A stretch of DNA of 64,000 nucleotides, taken from IMG/VR virus record IMGVR_UViG_3300042350_004528, positions 1-64,000 of that record. One strand, 5' to 3'. The notes under the pieces are model-generated. The model had not been told where the DNA came from. It worked only from the letters and a program-made list of their open reading frames with translations, and made no database searches. This DNA is from a virus. Of this stretch, positions 7,517 to 13,634 are shown piece after piece; position 1 is the first letter of the stretch, and every line of letters starts with the position of its first letter. The translations under genes and the position numbers were made by a program.

Positions 7517-7930
7517 TTAAAATACCACTCCAAGTATGATTGTTAGTATAACCAATACCCCTCCACCTATAATAGCACCGTTTCTTTGGTTCTTTAACGT
7601 AGTGATGTTTTTATTCAAATCTTTTATTTCGGATTCCCTCTCCACAATCACACTAGATTTTAATTGAATTATGCTGTCTTTTCTGACAACTAAATTAGAA
7701 TAGTCTAATATAATGCTATCTTGTTCTAAGCCTTTTTTTGTTAGTATTGATATGGTATCTCTGGCAACCAATAATTTTGCCTGAGTTAATTTATAATCCG
7801 AACGCATAATTAATGCGTTTTTTAATGTGGCGCATGGTACCACACAATTTGTATCATTTAAAACTGTTTGTGAATTCCCTGGCAATATCTGTGTTAGACA
7901 TAGAATTAATACGATTAATATCTTTTTCAT
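7517..7930 (-). CDS. Exported coiled-coil protein with C-terminal TM, spanin-like
   Basis: A 137-residue protein with an N-terminal signal sequence (hydrophobic residues 4-16, likely cut after GNSQ), cysteines at 29 and 33, a heptad-rich stretch (about residues 60-113) and a strongly hydrophobic last 20 residues. This places a coiled coil in the periplasm anchored at the inner membrane. It overlaps the coiled-coil gene upstream by 77 bases in another frame, as Rz/Rz1 genes do, and lies downstream of the amidase-like gene. A classical outer-membrane spanin would need a lipobox, which I do not see clearly (LILC at residues 8-11 is a poor match). The spanin role is inference. Confidence 0.6.
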   Translation of the reverse strand: MKKILIVLILCLTQILPGNSQTVLNDTNCVVPCATLKNALIMRSDYKLTQAKLLVARDTISILTKKGLEQDSIILDYSNLVVRKDSIIQLKSSVIVERESEIKDLNKNITTLKNQRNGAIIGGGVLVILTIILGVVF

Positions 7931-8192
7931 GTTGTTTTTTCTCTTTATCTAATTTATTTTTTAACTGTGATAACTCAATTTCGTATACGGCAATTTTCTC
8001 GTTTCTTTTTTCAATTGATTTCTTTAATGAATCTGCAACAAGTTCTTGTTTTGTTATTTGAGTATTTAAAGAATCCACTTTTTTATCATAGTGTGATGTG
8101 TCGATCAAACCCTTATTATGGTTATCAATTGCTAAGTATATTATAATACCAACTAAAGCTAAAATTATAAGATATGGTACGTATTTTTTCAT
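7854..8192 (-). CDS. i-spanin-like membrane coiled-coil protein (112 aa)
   Basis: One N-terminal transmembrane segment (about residues 6-23) followed by roughly 75 residues of heptad repeat rich in Lys, Glu and Leu. This is the topology of an Rz-type inner-membrane spanin, which spans the periplasm and fuses inner to outer membrane at lysis. The 3' end overlaps the next gene by 77 bases, and the gene follows the amidase-like gene and one other. Sequence identity to known spanins cannot be claimed, because these proteins diverge beyond recognition. Confidence 0.6.
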   Translation of the reverse strand: MKKYVPYLIILALVGIIIYLAIDNHNKGLIDTSHYDKKVDSLNTQITKQELVADSLKKSIEKRNEKIAVYEIELSQLKNKLDKEKKQHEKDINRINSMSNTDIAREFTNSFK

Positions 8193-8194
8193 AA

Positions 8195-8710
8195 TTAGCT
8201 ACCTTGGGTTAAAGAAACTAATTTATTTCGACCTATCTGATTATCCGAAAACGACCTAGATGCGGTTTGAATCAAATTTAACAAGTCTTGATCCAACGCT
8301 ATTGTACCAGATATAACCTCAATTTGCGGTTCATCTTCATTGGTATCAAAAACAATTGATTTAATTGAATCTGTTCCAGGGTTTTTAATTGTTTCGCTGC
8401 GCATAATTATACGACTATCTTCCACGTTTATAGAAATAGTATCAAGTAATAGCCCAGATGCTTTTATAAATTCACCAATAGCTGCGGTTAATGATGTTTT
8501 TATTTCATCAGATAAACCCTCCTGACTATTTAAATAGCCAACAGTGTTAATACCGTCAAATTTAATTTCATCACCCGATTTTGTGGTTTCCTCACCGTTT
8601 TGATTTTCATCATCCGATTTAAGATTTATGTCAACCATTTCAGCCTCCATTAAAGATCTAATTTTAGCTAGTGATTTTCTAATTTGATCGTTTTCGTTAA
8701 TAATATTCAT
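8195..8710 (-). CDS. Hypothetical protein with NExIxRIKxLM-type N-terminus (171 aa)
   Basis: A 171-residue protein. The first 24 residues (NENDQIRKSLAKIRSLMEAE) form an amphipathic helix ending LMEAE, with the LxE pattern of T4 capsid-targeting sequences. An acidic linker follows, then an alpha/beta region (TISINVEDSRIIMRSE) to the C-terminus. It lies between the amidase-like gene (one-base gap) and the spanin-like pair (two-base gap). It could be a lysis-cluster member by position or an internal head protein by its N-terminus. Confidence 0.65.
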   Translation of the reverse strand: MNIINENDQIRKSLAKIRSLMEAEMVDINLKSDDENQNGEETTKSGDEIKFDGINTVGYLNSQEGLSDEIKTSLTAAIGEFIKASGLLLDTISINVEDSRIIMRSETIKNPGTDSIKSIVFDTNEDEPQIEVISGTIALDQDLLNLIQTASRSFSDNQIGRNKLVSLTQGS

Positions 8711-8711
8711 A

Positions 8712-9314
8712 TCAATTGTTTATTAGTTTAGTTAATTTTTCGAAGTCAAATGCTGGTGTCAAATCATAGTGATTTTTACTGAAATTACTTCTGTTGAGTA
8801 TTCCCTTGAAATTCATTGGTTTATGTGCAAGAACATTATTACCGATGAAATTTTTTTCAATTGAGTATTCTATACATAAATAGTTAATTAATTCAAATAG
8901 TACAGTCATTTGCTCATCAGTGTAATCCGCCCATAGCTTTTTACCACGCCAATTTGTTTCAATAACGGCGCCTTCATATCTAATTCCACGCCAATCTAAA
9001 TAAGCATCAGTTTTTTTGTGATATTCAAGCCACCCAACATTTTCTATCGCAATTGGTATAACAGCTTTATTTATATCATCTTTATCAAATAAGGGGCTAT
9101 AATTTTTGGGATTATAGTGTTGGTATAAAATACCAGACCTACTTATTGTGTAAGCTGGAATTTTATTGTATTTTTTATTAAATCTCAGTTTTAATTTTGT
9201 GATAAAGTCATCTATCGGATAACCAGTGTTTAACAAGACTATTTGTTTCTTATTTTGTCTTGTTTTAAACACTAAGCCATCATTAATTACAAAATCAGTG
9301 TTGATGTTCACCAT
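8712..9314 (-). CDS. PGRP/Amidase_2-like protein, possible endolysin with an altered zinc site
   Basis: A 200-residue protein with the layout of the N-acetylmuramoyl-L-alanine amidase (Amidase_2/PGRP) fold: a first strand IVLLNTGYP (24-33), a GILYQHYNP segment (61-69), the strand IPIAIENVG (86-94), YTDEQMTVLFELINYLC (131-147), VLAHKP (161-166) and HYDLTPAFDF (182-191). His164 and Asp184 fit two zinc ligands. The first ligand, normally His in the VIHH/HxTA motif of strand 1, appears replaced by Leu-Asn (residues 28-29). It may therefore be a divergent or inactive amidase, perhaps a binding protein. A frameshift-extended product of the upstream gene would end within its first codons. Confidence 0.65.
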   Translation of the reverse strand: MVNINTDFVINDGLVFKTRQNKKQIVLLNTGYPIDDFITKLKLRFNKKYNKIPAYTISRSGILYQHYNPKNYSPLFDKDDINKAVIPIAIENVGWLEYHKKTDAYLDWRGIRYEGAVIETNWRGKKLWADYTDEQMTVLFELINYLCIEYSIEKNFIGNNVLAHKPMNFKGILNRSNFSKNHYDLTPAFDFEKLTKLINN

Positions 9315-9426
9315 CTTTAAAAACTCTTATAGTATCTATAAAGTTTATTGTTGGCGGTGTTTCGACTAACTCTGGTTGAATTTCCGTTGGTGTTTCGACT
9401 AACTCTGGTTCAGACGTTAGTTTTTT
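9295..9426 (-). other. Putative -1 ribosomal frameshift site and extension ORF
   Basis: The zero-frame membrane-protein ORF ends GAA AAA AAA AAC TAA. Positions 9426-9420 are A_AAA_AAC, the classic slippery heptamer, in the right phase. A -1 slip continues 41 sense codons (SEPELVETPTEIQPELVETP and more) to a TGA at 9297-9295. The extension contains no ATG and two copies of an in-frame 33-base unit, and matches the acidic Pro/Glu tail it would join. The product would be 287 instead of 246 residues. The alternative is a one-base error in the run of ten A's. Either way the region appears to be coding. Confidence 0.55.
9356..9410 (-). repeat. Direct repeat, two 22-base copies 33 bases apart
   Basis: Positions 9356-9377 and 9389-9410 are identical. 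The 33-base offset is a whole number of codons, and in the -1 frame both copies encode PELVETP. This supports translation of the interval rather than non-coding DNA. Confidence 0.85.
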
Positions 9427-10157
9427 TTTTCGTCATCCTCAGTAGTTTGGATAACATCTTGAATAGTCTCTTGATCATTTAAAATTTCTGGTTCTATGAC
9501 CTCGCTTTGAGGTTCTATTTCATTTATTAATTCTTCTCTGTACTGCGAATTAGCCAATGCGGTTGGTTCGTCTGAATCGTTATAGTTTTCTTCTCCGTAT
9601 TTTTCAACATTATCTTTTCTAATTTTTTCAGCGATATCCCAAACTTTTTGATTAACCTTAACTTTATTTGATTCTACAAGTTTCTCATCAACCTGAGTCG
9701 GTTCAGTTACCTGTTCCTCATTTGGTTTAATATAATCAACGAGCGATTTAATAAAACCTAAAGCTACTAACGGTAAAATTGCGCCAGACACTATCGATAG
9801 AATTCTTTTTTGAAAAATCGGTTCTTCCTCAACCAAACCAAATAATTCAATCCACGATTGATAATTTTCTAGGTGAACATAGGCAAAATAAGTATTACCC
9901 ATTGCCTGCATGGCTGTTAAAACAAAAAATAACGCCCATACAATACCCTTGTTCATTTTTTGTAATGCTATAATTGAAGCAAGAGATGCTGCGGCACCAA
10001 CCTCAAACGCAATTGCTAAAGTGATTGCTAACCAGTCTGGATTAGATAGTTTGAAAAAATCAATTACGTGTATTGTTGATATGACGGATACCATCACATA
10101 TAGCAATACAAACGTACCTATTATAAAATTCCTGGTTAATTTATTCTCACCCTTCAT
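9417..10157 (-). CDS. Four-TM membrane protein with acidic cytoplasmic tail (246 aa; 287 if frameshifted)
   Basis: Four hydrophobic segments (about residues 10-30, 40-65, 72-92 and 118-140) are followed by a roughly 100-residue charged, Pro/Glu-rich tail that ends EDDEKKN. I do not recognise the family; a holin-like role is possible next to the amidase- and spanin-like genes, but the long tail is unusual for a holin. The start codon shares a base with the stop of the 59-residue gene upstream. The final codons form a slippery A_AAA_AAC site leading into a 41-codon extension. The tail may be a docking platform of variable length. Confidence 0.75.
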   Translation of the reverse strand: MKGENKLTRNFIIGTFVLLYVMVSVISTIHVIDFFKLSNPDWLAITLAIAFEVGAAASLASIIALQKMNKGIVWALFFVLTAMQAMGNTYFAYVHLENYQSWIELFGLVEEEPIFQKRILSIVSGAILPLVALGFIKSLVDYIKPNEEQVTEPTQVDEKLVESNKVKVNQKVWDIAEKIRKDNVEKYGEENYNDSDEPTALANSQYREELINEIEPQSEVIEPEILNDQETIQDVIQTTEDDEKKN

Positions 10158-10336
10158 TATTGATTGTTTTCTTTTTCTTTTTTTGCTATTGCAATAGCAG
10201 CTTGTTGTTTTAAATTTTTAGATTTAAACTCTTGCAGCATGTTTTTTTGATCCTCATTTAATGTGGTCTCATCTATTTGTTCGATTCTCGCATCAACCTG
10301 CGCAATCAAACTATTTAATTTTTCTAAGTTATCCAT
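10157..10336 (-). CDS. Small helical protein (59 aa)
   Basis: A 59-residue ORF that fills the gap between two genes: MDNLEKLNSLIAQVDARIEQ at the start, an Ala/Ile/Lys-rich end. It is predicted to be one long charged helix or coiled coil. Its TAA overlaps the ATG of the membrane protein by one base and its ATG sits two bases before the stop of the gene above, as expected for a real coupled gene. Function unknown; possibly a partner of the membrane protein. Confidence 0.7.
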   Translation of the reverse strand: MDNLEKLNSLIAQVDARIEQIDETTLNEDQKNMLQEFKSKNLKQQAAIAIAKKEKENNQ

Positions 10337-10338
10337 GA

Positions 10339-11850
10339 TTAATATGTGATTAATTCTTTAAATCTGTTAATTATTGATTTGATTTCGTTTAAAGATTCGG
10401 CAACATTGGTTTCACCAGGGGTTGCTGCACCTTCAACGTTTGGAGCATATTTTTCAATCTGTTGAATAATAAACATTGATGTTTCTCTAATAACCTTTTG
10501 AAATGCTTTAACTTTATCTTTATTTTGTTTCCATAAAGCTAAATAGTTAATTGAGTGTTCGATAGGAAACTCATAAGTTTTCATCACAGTATAAGCAACA
10601 GCTTCAGCATGTAATTCTTTTTCCTCAGATGAAAATTCTCTACCAATAAATAATTTACCGTTAGCTAAACCTTTATTGGCTGGTTGGTGTAAGATCTCAT
10701 GCGCTAATTCATGAACAAATGTTGATAATAACCCAGCTCCAACGCTATTTGTTAATAACTCAATGTGACCACCTTTACTAACACCTCTTGCACCACCTAA
10801 ATCGTCTGATTGTTTAATTTTAATACCATTGTCTTCTGAAAAGGCTTTTAGGGCCTCAATCATCACTCTTGATTTCTCATCCTCGGTATCATCATCATTA
10901 AACCATTTTGGTGGTTCAGGTGCATTAATTTGTTCCACACCAGGTATTGGTTGTACATTTGCATTATCATAAATCGCAACTTCCGTGAATTGGCTTGTAC
11001 CTTTGAATTTAACATATCCCTTTTTCAAAGCCCAGTTCCAAAACGCATTGTGCTTTTCTTTTGGGATTGGGTTATTGGGGTCTGTAATTTTAAATGTTCC
11101 ACTTTCAGCGGCATACTCTTGTGGTGATTTCGGATGGTCTTTAATGATTCTAGCAACGTTACTTGCCAAACTACCAGTTCCACCTGGTTTTAAAATCATA
11201 ATTTTTCTAGCATCTGGTTTAGGTTCATAGCCCCTACCCAACCAATATGGTACCGAACCGAATTCTTTAGCACCTTTGGTTGCTTGTAACCATATCATGA
11301 ATGTATTGAAAAAACTATATGAATATCTACCAGTATCTAAAATATAAGCCTTAGCTGCTTTGTTAAACTCAGCGATATCATCCAATAATTTTTGATCATC
11401 CAAACTATCTGCTAACTGATCAATATAGTCGTTAATTAAGTCCAAAGTAACTTTTCCAGATTTTGATTTAACAAACTCAAGAGTACCTTTTACAGTCTCC
11501 AAAAATTCTTTAGCTTTAACCAAAGATTCAACATCATCAAATTTGGTTACCTCTGGTCTACCAGAAATGTCAGCACCTAATATTTGATTAGCAGCTTTAA
11601 CAGCATCATTAGCCATTTTAGCTATCTCATCAGCACTTTTGAATCTATCATTCCAGTACCAATGCTTTTCATCGTTATCCCAAGCAGCCCCATACTTTTT
11701 GAATACGTCTTTGGTTTTAAACGTTTCATTACCAGCTTCTCTTTTATCTGGATTATCCGATACAACAAAAATTCTTTTTTGTCCGTATCTATCGGTTGTA
11801 CTTTTTAACCCAATGGCCTCATTAGTCGTTGAATCAATTACTTTAAACAT
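10339..11850 (-). CDS. ArdC-like protein with zincin metallopeptidase domain (503 aa)
   Basis: Residues about 45-66 (FKKYGAAWDNDEKHWYW) resemble the DUF5710 motif. A central segment (YSYSFFNTFMIWLQATKGA, PYWLGRGYEPK) resembles the ssDNA-binding ArdC N-terminal domain. The C-terminal domain has HELAHEILH (His380, Glu381, His384) with a downstream helix ELHAEAVAY giving Glu416 as third ligand: an intact zincin active site. ArdC proteins protect incoming plasmid or phage DNA from restriction. The last 22 residues (NVAESLNEIKSIINRFKELI) resemble the terminal motif of neighbouring candidate head proteins, so delivery with the DNA is conceivable. The zincin call is firm; the anti-restriction role is by family. 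Confidence 0.75.
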   Translation of the reverse strand: MFKVIDSTTNEAIGLKSTTDRYGQKRIFVVSDNPDKREAGNETFKTKDVFKKYGAAWDNDEKHWYWNDRFKSADEIAKMANDAVKAANQILGADISGRPEVTKFDDVESLVKAKEFLETVKGTLEFVKSKSGKVTLDLINDYIDQLADSLDDQKLLDDIAEFNKAAKAYILDTGRYSYSFFNTFMIWLQATKGAKEFGSVPYWLGRGYEPKPDARKIMILKPGGTGSLASNVARIIKDHPKSPQEYAAESGTFKITDPNNPIPKEKHNAFWNWALKKGYVKFKGTSQFTEVAIYDNANVQPIPGVEQINAPEPPKWFNDDDTEDEKSRVMIEALKAFSEDNGIKIKQSDDLGGARGVSKGGHIELLTNSVGAGLLSTFVHELAHEILHQPANKGLANGKLFIGREFSSEEKELHAEAVAYTVMKTYEFPIEHSINYLALWKQNKDKVKAFQKVIRETSMFIIQQIEKYAPNVEGAATPGETNVAESLNEIKSIINRFKELITY

Positions 11851-11854
11851 TTTC

Positions 11855-12196
11855 TTATTTTTCTAATTCATTTATTTTATTTTCTAATTCTTCTTTTGGT
11901 GGAATAATGAACTGATTTTGAAAACTCATCATCTGTTCTTGTCTATTTAATTTAGACATTTCATTATTTAATTTGTTGTAAACACCAAATTCAGCTTTAT
12001 ACTGAATAATTAACATGTTATTTTCGGTTGGTATTAAAGTTTGTAAACTATCATTTTGAACCTGAAGAATATCACGTTCTTTAGTTAACCTTTTAATCTT
12101 ACCGTTTTTACTGCAATTTTGCATGGACATAACTAGTATTAAAAAAATAACACTAATCATTCCATACTTATTAAAAAAATTTTTAATTTTTTCCAT
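11855..12196 (-). CDS. Membrane-anchored or lipoprotein coiled-coil protein (113 aa)
   Basis: One hydrophobic segment (about residues 11-26) is followed by Cys28 in QNCSKNG and then a heptad-rich region. CSK-type sequences after the cysteine are common in Bacteroidota lipoproteins, so it may be lipidated; otherwise it is a single-pass inner-membrane protein. Spanin-like in topology, but separated from the amidase-like gene by ArdC and others. A TATTTATTA motif lies 21 bases upstream of the ATG, between it and the sigma-factor gene. Confidence 0.65.
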   Translation of the reverse strand: MEKIKNFFNKYGMISVIFLILVMSMQNCSKNGKIKRLTKERDILQVQNDSLQTLIPTENNMLIIQYKAEFGVYNKLNNEMSKLNRQEQMMSFQNQFIIPPKEELENKINELEK

Positions 12197-12217
12197 AATT
12201 TAGTATTTTGCCTTATT

Positions 12218-12226
12218 AATAAATAT
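12218..12226 (-). promoter_or_regulatory. ATATTTATTAATAA motif, possible late promoter
   Basis: Minus-strand ATATTTATT followed by AATAA, in the gap after the sigma-factor gene. The spacing (21 bases to the ATG at 12196) would suit a -10 element with a short leader. Confidence 0.4.
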
Positions 12227-12234
12227 TTAGAGTT

Positions 12235-13032
12235 TTATAAGAGTTCAAATAATTCCTTAGAATAGAACCTTAATTTTTTAATCGCCTTTTCTTTTATCTG
12301 GCGAACACGCTCTTTTGTTAGGTTAAGTTCCTCAGATATATCCTGTAACGTCAAGGGCTCCCCATCTAAACCAAAATACTTGGTTACAACGTATTGCTCA
12401 GAATCCGTTAAATTAGATAAAACTATTTTAAGTCTATTAATTAACGAATCATGATCGTCAGAAAAAATCAAATCGGGTCTTTTCGAATTAACATCCTCAA
12501 TCACATCGTACATCGAATTACCTTCATCGTCAAAAGGTGCGTCTAAGTATGTTATTGTTGGTAAACCAAGAATACTGGTTGGTGTTTCGTTCTCGTCCGC
12601 ACTATACTCTTTTGGAGTCTCTTTGCGCAACTTATTCATTTCGTTAATAATGTTCACTGGTAGACGAATTGCCCTAGAATTTTCGTGTAAAGATTGCAAC
12701 ATACTTTGTTTTACCCACCAAACCGCATAAGAAAGGAATCTAACGTTGGTTTGGTCATAATTGTAGCGCTCTGCGGCTTTAATTAAACCATAATTACCCT
12801 CAGATATCAAATCAGATAATGATAAACCTTGATTCTGATATTGTTTTGCCATTGATATGACAAATCTTAAATTAGAATAAATTAACAAATCTTTCGACTT
12901 TTGGCATCCAGTTTTTATTTTATCAATTAGTTTAAATTCTTCCTCACGTGTTAGTGCTGGGTATTTTCTAACATCATAAAGGTAAAGATTAATTTCGGAT
13001 TGGTCAATCCAGTGCGAGGTATCTTTGATCAT
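12235..13032 (-). CDS. RNA polymerase sigma-70 family factor
   Basis: A 265-residue factor resembling Bacteroidota RpoD more than T4 gp55. Region 1.2 is about residues 11-45, region 2 about 46-116 (NLRFVISMAKQYQNQGLSLS, then SYAVWWVKQSMLQSL of 2.3-2.4), and region 4 about 205-258 with the helix-turn-helix TLQDISEELNLTKERVRQIK. Between RLPVN and the LDAPFDDEGN strand, region 3 is about a dozen residues shorter than in primary factors, so its helix-turn-helix is probably eroded. It is the last gene of the recombination operon (ATGA overlap upstream). It probably reprogrammes host RNA polymerase to late promoters, the role of gp55 in T4. Confidence 0.92.
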   Translation of the reverse strand: MIKDTSHWIDQSEINLYLYDVRKYPALTREEEFKLIDKIKTGCQKSKDLLIYSNLRFVISMAKQYQNQGLSLSDLISEGNYGLIKAAERYNYDQTNVRFLSYAVWWVKQSMLQSLHENSRAIRLPVNIINEMNKLRKETPKEYSADENETPTSILGLPTITYLDAPFDDEGNSMYDVIEDVNSKRPDLIFSDDHDSLINRLKIVLSNLTDSEQYVVTKYFGLDGEPLTLQDISEELNLTKERVRQIKEKAIKKLRFYSKELFELL

Positions 13033-13634
13033 TCTTTTGTGTATTTTTTAAGGATTAATTTTTCTTTTTCGGTTAAACTTTCAATACCAGATTCTTTAAT
13101 TTTTTCGAGGATTGGATCAATATCGTCCATAGTAATAACATCATCTAAGTTATTCACTAAATTGGTTTCAGACTCCATCTCTTGATGCTCTTGTATTAAA
13201 CGCATAAAGGTATATTTCATTTGTTGTAGTACTTCAATAAATTCTTGCACTCTATTTAATGCTTCTGTTGGTGTTTTAAGTTCAGTCATTGGGTCATATA
13301 AATGTTTGTAATGAACTTGATCCATTGTTTTGGCATGTTTACTTTTTGAGTCAAAGATAAAAAAACTATCCATATACCCTTGATATACTCTGTTAAAAAT
13401 TTCTTGCACCTCAAACAAGTTTTTAGTGGTGTCAAATCTTATTACAATACAAGCAGAACCTATGCTATATCTGAACATAGACTTCGTGTCCAAAATAGCT
13501 TTAAACCCGTGTTTAAAGTTTTGTGGATATCTACCTAAAAAAAACATAATATACTCGTTTCTTTTAGGTTGAAATAGTTTGCTCAAACTAACGTATATGT
13601 AGTACCTAATTTTAAATAAAAAATAAGTTATCAT
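13029..13634 (-). CDS. Hypothetical protein (201 aa)
   Basis: Unrecognised 201-residue protein in the recombination operon, overlapping SbcC and sigma by four bases each. The N-terminal 30 residues are hydrophobic/aromatic and basic (ITYFLFKIRYYIYVSL), the centre is alpha/beta, and the last 70 residues are acidic helix (NNLDDVITMDDIDPILEKIK). A partner of the sigma factor or the SbcCD complex is possible from the coupling alone. Confidence 0.75.
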   Translation of the reverse strand: MITYFLFKIRYYIYVSLSKLFQPKRNEYIMFFLGRYPQNFKHGFKAILDTKSMFRYSIGSACIVIRFDTTKNLFEVQEIFNRVYQGYMDSFFIFDSKSKHAKTMDQVHYKHLYDPMTELKTPTEALNRVQEFIEVLQQMKYTFMRLIQEHQEMESETNLVNNLDDVITMDDIDPILEKIKESGIESLTEKEKLILKKYTKE

